Assembly (NCBI GenBank): GCA_037074615.1
Contig: CM073527.1
Location: forward strand, 5,978,848 to 6,042,847
Origin: Leucaena leucocephala
Lineage: Eukaryota; Streptophyta; Magnoliopsida; Fabales; Fabaceae
Direction of reading: 5' to 3'
Length of the DNA stretch: 64,000 bases
The translations under genes were made by a program, and so were the position numbers. Within the stretch, counting starts at the first letter, position 1, and every line of letters begins with the position of its first letter. Below, piece by piece: positions 20,586-32,784 of the stretch. Below the pieces are notes generated by a model. That model saw nothing but the letters and a program-made list of their open reading frames with translations, did no database searches and was not told the origin of the DNA.

Positions 20586-23439
20586 TGTCTCGACGTACCC
20601 ATGCGCGCGCACAAATATATGTAATCAAGAAAAATAGAATTGTCTAGTCGAAATGCCAAAGGGTCAAGAATCTCAATGCTATTATTACTGAACAAAAAAC
20701 TTGAAAAACTTGGATTCGATTCGTAAGTGCTCATATCTATCACAAACAGATAATTGACCATAGATTCCAGCAAGTGCACATGGTTTAACAAAACCTTTAT
20801 GCTTATATTTATATAAATAAATATTCCATTCGGTAATAAATGGAGGAGTTATTAGATAACTAATTTTCAGTGATTAAAGAAATTAATTTAGTTATTTATT
20901 AAGAAAAATGTATGCTGGTTATCTTCATATATCCCTTTAATCATTTATATTGAAAGTATCTCAATTAATAAAACATATTTGATATCACATGTCTTTAGCA
21001 CTTAAATTAATTACTAAATTAATTTTTATGTAGTATACATGTCAACTTATGTCTTATTCTTTATATGGAATCATTGTGAGGCATAACTCTATATTAGACT
21101 AAGTGTAATAAGGAGAGTAGTATGAGAAGGAGGAGTAGGAGAAGATGACTTGATTAATAACTTTTAGAAAATAAAAGTGGATAATAACAAAGATAAAAGC
21201 AATAGTGGAGAATGATATCACCAATAAGACAAGCACTCCCAAATATTGATGCGTGACTATCATTGTTCAATAATATATTAGAGTTATAATAATTGTATAT
21301 ACTAAGTCCCTATCATGTAGAATCCTATACAACTATTATGATAATAATCAAACAATTCATAATTATATCTAGCCTAGTATACAATTGTATCTAGAATTAT
21401 TAATGAAGATCCACTTAACATATAATAAATTAAACAACAAATTACATGTGAACCTAACATGAATAATTATAAGAGGAAACTAAAGATATTAAATAAATAA
21501 CATCAAATCATAAATTGAAATAATAAATCACAAAGGTTTGAAAACAAAAGTGTCTCAATCAAAACTATATGTCTAACATATATATATATATATATATAAA
21601 TCTCAAAACCTAAATCTAGAAAATCATAAATTTGCATAAAGAAAAAATAAAATTGTTTAACTCTTAACTCTAAATGTATAGGAACTCAAGCCACTACATC
21701 TCTTCTAAAAAACTTAGAAGGAAAATGATAGAATTGTGGAAAACATGAAGATGATTGTGATTATTCAGTATCCTTTCAAACTGTCATCTCTTCCAATATC
21801 TCCATAGATAATTTTTTTTTAACTTAAATATCCTATAAATAATTCAAATAAAAAGTAATAGGACAAAAGAGATAAATCAATTAATAAGAAAATAGGAAAA
21901 CATAACACATTTATCTATTATCATTTGATTAAATTCCAATGTTAGATATTAAGAAATTATATTTGAATTAAATCAAATTATATTGAATTAATATAAAAAT
22001 TATATTAAATTGATATAATATAATATAATATAATATAACATAATAATATAATGTAATATTATATTATATTAAAGGAATGAATTGATATAATAAAATATAA
22101 TATTAATATAATATAATATAATATTATTGGAGGTATTTTGATTTTTTTGAATTAGATATTATAATTTTCTCCTTCAATTTGATAATTCCTCAATTAATAT
22201 TCCTTAAATAATATAATTGTGTAGTAGTTGATCTGGATTTGTCATCATTGATTTATTTTTCTAATTTCCTAAAATATATAAAAGTAAAATACCTTCATGC
22301 AAATCAATTTAATCAAGAGAAATAATATAATTAACAAAAATAAAAGAAAATGATATTTTTAATAATTTAATTCATATAATCAATTAAAGTACAAAGTAAG
22401 CAAAACTACTACAATAATGCCTATTAAACATGATAAATTCCCTGAAATAGATAAGAAATAATATAATAAAATAGATATTCATCAAATTTCCCCATACTTA
22501 AACATTTACACTCCTAGGAAAAGCTTTGGATAATATCCTGATGAACAACTGAAAACAAGTAGAGGACTTAATCAAGTTTGAGCATAAGAGTAGTAATAAT
22601 ACAATCAATAAAATCCTTCAATTCAGCGATAGTCACAGAATAATAAATACAATAAGAACAATCTCTGTGAACACAGTTAAAACAAATGAACATGATAAAA
22701 GAGATAACACGCAGGGATATACCTATTTCTCTCATCTCACCTTTTAAGGGTTCTTTCACTCAAACATGTATATACTAACCCCTACCACAGGTTTGTAATA
22801 GTTATAAGTCTTTGTCATGAGTTTCATGTGTATTCTTTAATCAAGAGGACTTATAAGCTTGTAATGGAAATAGGCCACGTAAAATGGAATATGAATAATA
22901 GAAAATAGTATATGCATGTAATAATGAATAGATAGCATGAATTCATGTCATAAGAGATGTAAGGTGATAATAATGCTAATAAGAGATGATAATGGTGCCT
23001 TCTTCCTTTCTCTTTTCTCTTTTTTTTTTCTTTTGTTTTCTTTTTCTCGACCCTTTTTTGGGGGCAATATGCTTTCCTCTTTGTCTTTTTTCTTTTTTCT
23101 TTTTTCCTCTGGCACATTGTATATAAATGATTTAGCACAATATTATATAAATAATATTTTTTGACATGAATAAAAAATTTATTTCAAAAATATGTTCATG
23201 CAGATAAGACTTTCTACAAAAATGATAGAAAAGAAAAGTGATGGGCTCAAAAAGGGTGACTATGGATATAATGTATAATGGGCTTGTGTTTGGGAGAAAA
23301 GGAATTTAGAATATGATAGCCTCAATCATTTTAAAGAGTTGCACATGAGTTAGATAGCAGATAAAAGAACTAAGACAAGTTTTGAAGAGAAACTAATGTA
23401 GGAGGTAGTCGCTAAATTTAAGAATTTAAGGCCAAGAAT
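20583..23439. other. Intergenic AT-rich DNA with simple repeats
   Basis: Holds (TA)n at 21582-21598, a TAATA-type repeat region at 22008-22130 and a long T/C-rich tract at 23005-23110. No conserved coding frame found. The Lys/Arg-rich minus frame 22851-23138 comes from the T/C-rich tract. Confidence 0.5.
22008..22130. repeat. (TAATA)n-like low-complexity repeat
   Basis: Many variants of TATAA/TAATA in a row with almost no G or C. Confidence 0.85.
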
Positions 23440-26060
23440 CCTTCTAACATGGCTAGTTCTCTTTATTCCTATTCACAAATTCTCATTAAAGACTTCAACT
23501 GTTCTCAATGCGTTACATTACCTATTTCTAGGATAACTCTCAGAATATTGACTAACTCAACTATCACAATCAATAGTGGACTTGAAAGATTCATATGTCA
23601 TATCCTACTTTTAAATCCTCAGAGTATGTATTCAGAAGCTTATTTAATTAGCGGAAGTATTACTTTGGCCCAAAATTTAATATTTTTAAATTTAACTCTC
23701 AGGTATTGTTCATTTATTAAATTCCAGATTAACAGTCCAACTTTGAAAAATCATAATTAATTCTAAAAAATTGTATAAAGATGATTCATAACTTAATTAA
23801 AGCCCTTTCATTTATCTTTGAGGGAAAAATATAAAACTAGTTATTTACTTTCCTAATCGATACATTTAATTTATTAAAATTTACTATTCATTAGTCAATT
23901 CTGGAAATTATAGATTCTAACCCTTAACTTTGGAAATTCATTTCTCTTGATATACACATTCAAATGAGGCATTTTATCTATAAATTTAAAGCTCTAGATA
24001 TGTACTACATGATCATAAAATTTTGTGAATTAATTATTTTATTTACTATGTCAAACTAGAGTCAATGTAAGACTGCTCTAGGACCTATGTTTTTGCCATT
24101 TCACTTTCTTCTTTTCATTCTCATAAATTAATTAAATATTCATAAACCATCAACTTGGCTTTTCATACAATCACGTACATCATGGGGTTATGCCATGAAT
24201 ATTTAATATATTTTCATTGCATATAATGGCATATTATATAACTTGAATATAGTTGGCAAATTATACAATTTATGCTAGAGCATAAATTTGTTCACTTTCC
24301 TTCTTCCACTTTGTTGCTCTCCTTCAAGCATACAATTTCCATCATTGTTGATCTATATTGGTTGGTTATGGTAGGGTGATATTTCTGGAGAAATCTCAAT
24401 AGCAAACAGAACCATTCGATGCATACAAGATGAATACAAGTGCATGACATGTTACCTTTATCTTTCTTTAACTTCCATTTACATACTATCATGCTCTATG
24501 CCTTATACTATCATGCGTGACCATAAAATCATAAAGACAAAGAATATGTCATTCATATATCATCATCACATAACATAAACATATCAATACACAAGCATGT
24601 ACATCAAGCATACAAGAAAGGTACATTCACTACCTTGTACTTAAGCTTTCTCTCTTGATATTGCACTTTCTCCCTAGCCTTCCAACCATGAAGTCTTTAG
24701 GTCATCCACTTTCCAACATCCTCTTGGATTCCTCAAGGTCCTAAACATATCTATATTCATCACATAACTCATTAATACCATGAACTCAAGTAATGTTCAA
24801 AACTATCCTTCTAGAACTCTTAACTCTTTACTTTAACTTTAGAGATTTCTATCCATCTTTCTAAAAATTATTTCCATAGGTAAGTCCCACACAATTTTGC
24901 CCAAGGAATCCAAGTATGAAGTTAGAATTGACAAATTCCAACTCCTTTCTTGAGACCTGGACATAACAGAAACGTGGCACAATAAGGTTTTCTCCAAAAA
25001 TTCTTATTTTGATTCCAATGCTTCTAATACTTGCTTCTATACTTATCCCCACACAATTTTTCTTTTTAAATCCATTGGAAGTGTCAAAATCATCATATTT
25101 CATCTCCTTCCCAGACTTTGTAATAGTGGTAGAATCATCACTAAATTTGGATTTGCAAGAATACATGGTTTTATAAATTAAAACCACTTGATTCTAGCTT
25201 GTTTAAGCTTGTCTATGCTATTAATAACATTAAATTCATCCTTTCCTTTCACTTATAAATTTTGTGCAGAAACCTTCCAAGGAAAGAAAATGGTGTTTCA
25301 ATCATCCAAATCCAAGAGAAAGCTTCCTACAACGCAATCTAAAGATTGGAGGAAGAAATTACTTTAGTTACTTGATGAATTAGCTCTTGGATTTGCCTTG
25401 TTCTTGCTTGAGATTTTAATTTGCAAGAGGTTTTCCATGCTTTCTAATGCCTTGCGTATTGCTACTGAAAAGGGGGTATTTATATATTGTTGGCATGGCA
25501 AAATCAAGTCTAGGATTACTTTGTACACTATTTGATCTATGGCTAAGGTTGCACCTTGAATCTTGACTTACCCACTAAGCCAAATTATGACATCATCTAT
25601 GACAACACTTAATGCCATGTTTGCTATCTTTCAAAGAAGTAAAGGATGCTTTGGAAAATTCAGTCCAATCCAATATCAGCTCTGTTAGATTTCACAAAAA
25701 TTAGACTGTTTTATAACTCTAATTTTTGTAACATTGTAGAATATGTTTTCTATCATTAAATCTAGTGTCTAGATATTTTTTACCATTGACATTCTTAGAC
25801 TGGGTATAAATTTAATTACTGTCTTAAAAATAACCAAAATACCCTTGGTTCCTCTTTATTCTCTTTATTAACCTTAGTTGCTGTCTTTTTATACTTTACT
25901 AGAGTATTCCCTAAATTTGGTGAACTATTTCTAGAACCCTCTTTGACTTTTTGACCTTAGTCAAATTAATGAAATGACCTATATACATTCTTTATTCATT
26001 ATTATAACATAAGGGCATTTTTGTCATTTTTTACTTTTTAGGGTTTTTCTTAACACTGAC
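23440..26060 (-). mobile_element. LTR-like long repeat unit, minus strand, copy A
   Basis: Reverse complement of the units at 53640-56560: shared, in reversed order, are the CATGTAGTACA and ACACATTCAAATGAGGC-type blocks (near 23950-24010), the GAACTTAAGC block (near 24640), a TATA box complement near 25473-25488 (TATATAAATACCCC) and the GGGCATTTTTGTCATTTT block (near 26012). The TATA box in mid-unit and the lack of coding frames suggest a long LTR or a non-autonomous LTR element (LARD/TRIM type). Ends are not preserved here; the right end stops where the copia-linked sequence begins. Confidence 0.6.
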
Positions 26061-26165
26061 CCCTATAACTGTTTTAGCATATTATTTGGCCTCTGGGATG
26101 CCAACTTGGGCCTTTGACTATGCACTGAATCTCTAGGATATAGCTTAAATGATGACATCTCATTC

Positions 26166-26375
26166 TTGGATGATATCGATAACCTAGAGGAAAATCTTCA
26201 AGAGGACCCCGAGGGGGAACCTGAGGAAGATCCAGAACAAGATCTTGATAAATTTTTTGAAGAAGACCCAGAGGAGTTAGTGGAGGAACTAGAAGTAATA
26301 TATGATTCCGGACCAAGGTTGGAAACTTTATTCTCTATCCCCTTCCTCTATAGCCTTTCATGGTGTCTTCATATT
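26166..26375 (+). CDS. Short acidic-repeat reading frame upstream of the copia leader frame
   Basis: Seventy codons, strongly acidic in the first 45: repeated E-D-P units (EEDPEQDLDKFFEEDPEELV). The end is unrelated and hydrophobic. It lies between the LTR-like unit and the leader frame at 26465 and has no counterpart in the minus-strand copia copy. Similar Glu-Asp-Pro repeats occur in uncharacterised plant transposon-linked frames, so it may be a piece of another element. Function unknown. Confidence 0.35.
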
Positions 26376-26464
26376 TAAACTCCAAGATGGTGCCTACTCT
26401 TAACAATGAATCTCCATTTGAGGACAGAGAGAAAGTGAACCAATCTCTTACCCCTACTTTGGCC

Positions 26465-26745
26465 ATGACTATAGCTGAAAGAGATACAGCCAAACTAACA
26501 AACATAAAAGGCGTTAATGGCGTGATTGGTGATTACATTCAATTCATGACAAATAAGGAGAATATTAAATTCTACTTGAATGTCATAATGGAACATATAA
26601 CAGCAACAAGGGTTAGAGGCAAGCCTAAAACAAGATATGCATGAGTAAAGCATATTGGCTTAAAACAATAGAATTTGTGTCTAACCTTAAAAAGTCACCT
26701 CGTAAGTTGAAGAAGCTAAGAAAAGCGATGTTTGAATTATAAAGC
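26465..26745 (+). pseudogene. Leader reading frame of the second copia copy (frameshifted)
   Basis: Counterpart of the frame at 9920-10219: MTIAERDTAKLTNIKG, then GDYIQFMTNKEN, then ATRVRGKPK. A frameshift near 26630 ends it with a stop at 26642; the out-of-frame continuation (YWL.TIEF, KKLRKAMFE) matches the other copy to about 26740. The start codon at 26465 is chosen by alignment; an upstream in-frame ATG at 26360 lies in sequence not shared with the other copy. Confidence 0.55.
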
Positions 26746-27210
26746 TCATATCAAATGATGTATATTTGTATTTTGATATCTATTGCTTTACTTTGTTAAG
26801 GACATATTTTATTACTTTTTCTTTGTAAAGATTTGCCATTTATTACATGCCTTATATGCCAAAAAAATATGTTTAATTTCATTTCATTATCTTAGTTGTG
26901 ATTCATATATACCTTTTTATAAGTGGAAGCCTTTTAGATGATGAGTATTCTAAAAGCAAGATTTGATGAGAATAGTGTTTATATTAATTTTGATAGGAAA
27001 TGATGGTGTTGCTAGTGCTTATGTGATGGGAAGTATAAACGTATTTTCCTAATCATGGGTCAATGATGTTATTATTTTCTTATCAAAAAATGATAAAAGT
27101 ACGTTGCATTGTATACTTTACATGTGCTATATATATGTAAATTCAATTAAATATTCTATGGTTCAATAAATTAATATGGGAAAGGTTTATCACAGAACCG
27201 ATATTAAACA

Positions 27211-28057
27211 ATGGCATCAAAGAACATTATAGCTGAATTGAACAAGGGGAACATATCAACGGGGACAACTGGGATATTTGGCATTGGAGGGTCCAATATA
27301 TTCTAGAAGAACAGGATGCAATTGAGCTATTAACAATGGCAATGGTAGAGCCTGAGGCTGGAAATACGGCCAAGTATAGGAGAGACCAGGAAGCATACCT
27401 GTCCTAGAAAAGGAAGAATAGCATGGCAAGAATCACACTGCTGAGTGTAATGGCTGATAATTTAATGTGTGAGTTTAAGATACATAGAATGGCACAAGCA
27501 ATGTGGATTGCCTTAAAGGATAAGTTTGGTGGAGTTTCCATGACTAAACTTAGAAGTTGACGATTAAATTCGATACCTATAAGCTAAAACCAAATAATCC
27601 TATGAGGCAACATCTACAAAAGATGTCCATAATGATTCATGAACTGAAGGAGGCTAGACATAATCTATCTAATAAACAGCAAATACAGGCTATCATCAGG
27701 TCACTCCCTACCAGTTGAAAGCACATAAAAGTTAATCTGACCTATAATAAAAATATCATCACTTTCAATGATGCAGCTAAACATTTAAAGCTAGAGGATG
27801 AACGTCTGGAGGCTTATAAGGCCACTGGACAAGCCTATTTGACCAAAGGTGCTGGTCCTTCCCAACCAAAGCCTGAATTCAAAAAAGGCAAGAAATTTTA
27901 GGAAAATAGGAAGAAAGACGGTCCTCCACCCAAGAAAGGCAAGCAACAATACAAGAAGAAGGGAAAAAAGGATGCAAGAAAAAAGCTAGACCTAAAGAAA
28001 GTCAAATGCTTTGGCTGTTACAATATGGGACATTTTGCATGTGATTGTTCTAAATAG
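27211..28057 (+). pseudogene. copia gag with intact CCHC knuckle (broken)
   Basis: Starts MASKNIIAELNKGN. Motifs include MADNLMCEFKIHRMAQAMW and LKDKFGGVSMTKL (UBN2-like), a Lys-rich linker and the knuckle CFGCYNMGHFACDC at 28007-28048, CX2CX4HX4C intact. Stops occur in the middle (for example near 27404 and 27559) and at 28055. Confidence 0.88.
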
Positions 28058-28144
28058 ACCGAGAGCAGAAAGGTAACACTGAATTATGTGAATTCACATG
28101 TCTCATTTGTTTATAGTATTGTTTTTCTGACAAAACCTATTTAT

Positions 28145-28480
28145 TTTTCTTGGATTATTGACTTAGGCTCTATAGACCACGTAAGTCGAGATTGAGGATC
28201 TTTCATATAATACTGTCGGTTGCCATTTCAAAGCAAATAGCTTTTCGTTGGCAATAATGCAAGGATCGAGGTTTGAGGCATTGACACCTGCAAATTTATT
28301 TTGCGTGGTGGAAAGACCTTGATGCTGCATAATGTGCTTCATGCTCCTGACATCCAACGGAATTTAATTTCTATAATTGGCTTATTAGACTTTGGGTTTA
28401 ATGTAAACTTTCATGGTAAAGTTGTAGACATTTATAGCAACTCAATATTTTATGGTTCAGCTTTCTGATTTTAAAAGTTC
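28145..28480 (+). pseudogene. copia aspartic protease (broken)
   Basis: WIIDLGSIDHV at 28151-28183 is the protease active-site block; the residue after Asp is Leu instead of Ser/Thr. The frame passes through GGKTLMLHNVLHAPDIQRN, a usual end-of-protease block in copia, with frame changes and stops. Confidence 0.75.
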
Positions 28481-28486
28481 TTTATT

Positions 28487-29420
28487 TTGGATCTTGCTAG
28501 TAATTTTAATACTCACCATTGTTTTGCTATTACTTCGAATAATCCTGATATGAATATTTGGCATGCTAGATTAGGACATATTAATCAAAATAGAATGATT
28601 AAATTGGCTAAAGAAGGCTTGTTGAGAGTAATCTTTAGCATGGATATGTCATTATGCGAAAGCTGTCTAGCTAATAAGGCTACTAGAAACCATTCGGTAA
28701 GGGAACACGAGCTGAAAACCAGTTACAATTAATCCATTTTTATATTTACGGTCCAATGAGTGTGAGGGAAAGACACTGAGCTTGCTATTTCATTATCTTT
28801 ATTAATAATTTTTCACAATATGGTAATGGCTATTTGATTTCACATAAGTTCGAGGCACTAGAGTGCTTTAGACGATACATAAATGAAGTAGAAAATCAAA
28901 TGGACAATAAGATTAAGGCATTACATACTGATCGAGGTCGTGAATACCTTTCAGATCAATTTAAGTAACTCTGTGAAGAAAAAGGGATTATTAGGCAACT
29001 AACTATACCAAGCACACCTCCACATAATGGGGTTGCCGAAAGAAGAAATAGAACTCTTCTAGACATGGTTAGGTATATGATGGCACAAGCAAACTTTTCA
29101 ATTTCACATTAGGGTGATGCTTTACTGACAGAAACATTCATACTTAACTGTGTGCCCTCAAAGTCAGTCGCTTCCACACCCTATGAGTTATGGATAAATG
29201 TCAGCCAGATCTAAGCATCCTTAGACCTTGGAACTTGGTGGCATATATCCATGACAATTCTCATAGCATGGAAAACTGGGTCCTAGAGGGAAGAAATATA
29301 TTTTCATAAGGTACTCTGAACCCTCAAAAGGATATGTATTCATAAGTGAAATTGAAGATAGAGCAGTGACTGAAATATAATCAATAGATGCTGTATTTAT
29401 TGAAATAAAATTTCCCAGTA
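28487..29420 (+). pseudogene. copia integrase (broken, first catalytic Asp lost)
   Basis: IWHARLGHINQNRM and MSLCESCLANKA (28556-28687) form the HHCC zinc region. The core begins with FYIYGP (28737-28757) where the sister copy has FDICGP, so the first catalytic Asp is Tyr. The second (LHTDRGREYL, 28920-28950) and third (HNGVAERRNRTLLD, 29023-29065) are kept. Stops at 28730, 28776 and 28968 among others. Confidence 0.88.
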
Positions 29421-29689
29421 AGGGAGATGTTGACCGCACTATATCTCTTTATGAGACATATAAACATGATAGTGCTGAACAAATTGACACACCAGAATCC
29501 TCTAGGTATGTCAATTTGAGTAGGAGCCAAGAACGGTAAACACAAAGACTGAGACAAGTGTGAAAAGATAAACAAGTTGCTCCTACCAGAAAGAGTAATA
29601 GGGAAAGTGTTCCCAAGAGATGCTTCTAAATAGAAGGAGAAGCACTCTTAGTTACTTCAGAAGGGGTTGATAAACCCTGCATTATTCAT

Positions 29690-30560
29690 GAGGCCTGGGT
29701 AGGTCCGGCTAAGGAGGAATGGAAGAAAGCAATGAAAGAGGAAATGGATTCAATAATGAAAAACTAAGTTAGTAATGAAAGAGAAAATGGACTCAATGAT
29801 GAAAAACTAAGTTTGGGAATAGGTTGATCTACCAAAAGGGCGTAAAGCCATTAGGAAAAAGTGGGTTCCAAAATCATGAGAAAAGTTGATGGATCAATTG
29901 ACAAATTCAAAGATCGATTGGTTGCAAAGGGATATACACAATAGGAAGGTATAGATTACGAAGATACTTTTTTACCTGTTGTGCGCTTTAATTCGATAAG
30001 ACTTGTTATAGCAATAGTAAATAATTTAAACTGAAATTACATCATATAGATATAAAAACTGCATTCTTGAATGGTGATTTAGATGAAGAAATCTATATGG
30101 AACAACCAATAGGTTTCAATGGAAAAGAGTTTGAACACAAGAAGTGTAAACTCAAAAGATCAATTTATGGATTAAAACAGTCATCAGACAGTGGTACTTG
30201 ACGTTTCACAAGGCAATAACCTTATATAACTTCCAAATGATAGAGGAAGACCAATATATCTATGTTAAGTTGTTTGAGGGTAACTTTGTGATATTATCCT
30301 TATATGTAGATGACATACTCTTAGTCGGAAATAGTCTTGACTCGGTGATAGCTATTAAAGAATGGCTTTCATCAAATTTTATGATGAAAGATATGGGTGA
30401 AGCATAATACATACTTGTAGTCAAGATTCAAAAGAATTTCTCCAAGAGAATCCTCACTCTTTCACAAGAGAATTATATAAAGAAGATACTTGTGCGAATC
30501 AATATGAGTGACTGTAATCCCATAGATATCCCTGTAGCCACTGGTGTAGCCTTGGGTTCT
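29690..30560 (+). pseudogene. copia reverse transcriptase (broken)
   Basis: Begins with the A-W-.-G-P-A-.EEW..AM block near 29695, continues GSIDKFKDRLVAKGYTQ (about 29892), DIKTAFLNGDLDEEIYMEQP (about 30047) and the active-site YVDD at 30303-30314 in SLYVDDILLVGN. A 50-bp local duplication near 29730-29810 (AATGAAAGAG.AAATGGA.TCAAT repeated) disrupts the N-terminal side. Stops and frame changes are frequent. Confidence 0.88.
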
Positions 30561-30596
30561 AACATGCGTTCCAAAACTAAATTAGACAAAAAGTAA

Positions 30597-31275
30597 ATGG
30601 AAAGAGTTATATATGTCAGTGTCATTGGTAGCTTGATGTATATGATGATGTGTACAAGACCAGATATTTGTTATGTCATAGGGCTGGATAGCGGATTCCA
30701 GTCCAACCCTGATGAGAAACACTGGAAAGCAGTAAAGAGGATCTTGAGATACTTAAAGGGCATAACTGACTATGCGTTATGTTATCAAGGAAATGATCTG
30801 AGCCTAATTGGATATTCTGATGCTAATGTAGGTGGTGATGAAGAAGAACAAATATCAACTATAGGATAAACCTTCTTTCTTAACAACTGTGCCATATGTT
30901 GGAGTAGCAAGAGCAGACATGCATTGCTTACGCTCTATGGAAGCTAAGTTTGTGGCATGCACTACAGTAGTACAAGAGACTGTTTGACTGAAGAGATTTA
31001 TCGAACTCCTAGGATTTAGGAATGAGAGTACCAATCTAGTGTTCATACACTGTGACAATACTACAGCTATAGCCTACACCAAAGACCCTAAGTATCATAG
31101 CAAGACCAAACACATTGATATAAAGTATAACTTTGTGAGGGATTATATAGCACAGAAAATTGTAACTGTACAATACATTTCAACCAAATGTATGGTTGCA
31201 AACCCCCTGACCAATCCAATGGGCAAAGAAGCATTTGAGAAACATGTAAAAGCTATTGGCATGCGAAAAATCTAA
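30597..31275 (+). pseudogene. copia RNase H (broken)
   Basis: Open pieces 30597-30869 (VIGSLMYMMMCTRPDICYVIG, the usual end of RT and start of the connection) and 31039-31275 (HCDNTTAIAYTKDPKYHSK, KHIDIKYNFVRDYIAQK, NPLTNPMGKEAFEKHVKAIG) with a stop at 31273-31275 that is the natural end of pol. A frame change separates the pieces near 30870. Confidence 0.88.
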
Positions 31276-31582
31276 AGTTGCAGACTGTATGTAATACTTT
31301 TATTTTTTTATTAATGATATCATGTCATTTATTATTACTTATATATGTCTAGATAAAAGTATACAATGTCTAGTATGTCATACATGTTGAAAAGGGTAGC
31401 TCTTTCACACGAGCAACCGCCTTTGATACTAGAGAAGCATTCAAAGATGAGAAATGTGTTCACTAGTAAAGCATCAAGAGTGCTGATATGGTAGAGAAGA
31501 AACACAATAAATGTCACCTTGGCTTAAAAAGTGTAGTAAGTCAATATGAGATCCACGAGTAAGGGTATAATTGAACTATGGA

Positions 31583-32045
31583 TACCCACATCCATGAAAC
31601 ATGTTGCCAAATAACAAATTCTTCAAAATTGACGTCCTATTATATGAATAGAATTGAAGAGTTTGGGTTTAGATACTATGAGTATCTAGACTTAAGTCTG
31701 TACAGTGTGATTGATAGAATCAAAATGACATACACTTTTTAAGGATAAGAGGAACACTGTAACATGTGATTCATAACACATGTGCTAAAGAACCACAAAT
31801 GGAAAGCAAGTGAATCAAACCCTACTTCATTGTTGTGTGAGTTCCAGAAAGGTATCATCCTTTCAAAAATGTACTTTGACTTTGATAGTATCATGGAGGT
31901 ATGTTTCAGCGATTGCTACTTTAGTATATGTCCTATGGTCAAATTATATATGAACCGAAGGTATTATGCTAGGAAAGCGATTGATTCATATCAAAATGAC
32001 ATATGGGCGAAAGAAAGATTGCCAGAATATACACATTTATGCTAG
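31583..32045 (+). pseudogene. Post-pol reading frames of the second copia copy
   Basis: Frame 1, near 31583-31745, contains ETCCQITNSSKLTSYYMNRI; frame 2, 31782-32045 (87 codons), contains FQKGIILSK, MEVCFSDCYF and YARKAIDSYQNDIW. Both match the frames at 4721-5211 of the minus-strand copy in order and sequence. Frame 2 here begins with an ATG 13 codons before the region shared with the other copy's ATG. No membrane segment seen; family unknown. Confidence 0.5.
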
Positions 32046-32368
32046 TGTCTATGACCGGTCCCTTGTGATATTATTTTGTTAATTTTATGAGTGTGGATAC
32101 TATGCATAAGTAAAGGTTATCTGAGTTATGTATAGACTCAAGAGGGATTAGATTAGCCATAAGAAAAGTGTATATAGAAAAATATAGGACATTCAAGGCA
32201 CTATAATTTATTCTGATCGAGCATGGTTGCTTTGTGCTGGTCTCTGTAAAAGGGATTTCTAGTATAGATGCCCGAAAGGAGACGTCATACCTATATAGTC
32301 CCGGTAAAGCACCTAGTATGAAATAATGAAGAGAATGAGATTGGACCTATGACATCTAATTTACTAAG

Positions 32369-32381
32369 TGTGAGTAGGAGA
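32369..32381 (+). promoter_or_regulatory. Polypurine tract of the second copia copy
   Basis: GTGAGTAGGAGA immediately before the LTR start TGTTAG. Confidence 0.75.
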
Positions 32382-32784
32382 TGTTAGAAAATAGGTCATT
32401 CTACCCTTGGTGGATTAGGCCCAAGTCCATGAGGAGCTCTATTTGAGGGAACAATTTTATTTTTGAAAGGAGAAAAATAAGGGATATGGGAGTTTTAGAG
32501 ATCCCACTCCCCATGCATGCACTTTCTCTGGAAGTGAATAAGGCAGCAGCAAGTGTGGTTGCATTTTACTTCTTGGAAAAACGGTAGTTTGGCTAGCATA
32601 TTTGTGTGAGACAAATTCATATTGTGAAAGGTTCCTCTCCTCTCCTCTCTGTGTGTCTCTGTTCTTTCTTCCTCCGTTGGTGTCATTTGTTGTGAAACAT
32701 ACCAGAGTCCATACAAGGTGCTCTGGTTGCGTGTGGGTACCTCAGTGGAGAAGAGACCATCTCATGTACGCCCAAAATCTATCA
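32382..32784 (+). repeat. 3' LTR of the second copia copy
   Basis: 403 bp, TGTTAGAAAATAGG...CCCAAAATCTATCA. Its ends match the reverse complement of 10745-11147 (TGTTGGGAAATGGG...CCCAAAATCCTTCA). Middle parts are more diverged. Confidence 0.85.

Larger units (their letters stand above)
26465..32784 (+). mobile_element. Second copy of the 403-bp-LTR copia family, 5' LTR missing
   Basis: Plus-strand element with leader frame, gag, protease, integrase, RT, RNase H, post-pol frames, polypurine tract and 3' LTR in the same order as the element at 3980-11147 (which is on the opposite strand). No LTR or PBS precedes the leader: sequence changes to a foreign acidic frame and an LTR-like repeat, so the 5' end was lost by deletion or recombination. 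All coding parts are broken. Confidence 0.88.

Noticed and set aside
20341..20791. Two minus-strand frames of 95 and 116 codons
   Set aside because: They are open because a CATA tetranucleotide repeat codes for a repeating MYVC peptide.
22851..23164. Lys/Glu-rich minus frame and Phe/Ser-rich plus frame
   Set aside because: Both translate one T/C-rich low-complexity tract.
3980..32784. Endogenous pararetrovirus
   Set aside because: RT and RNase H are present, but integrase precedes RT and LTRs, PBS, polypurine tract and target duplication are all of copia type; no movement or coat protein regions seen.
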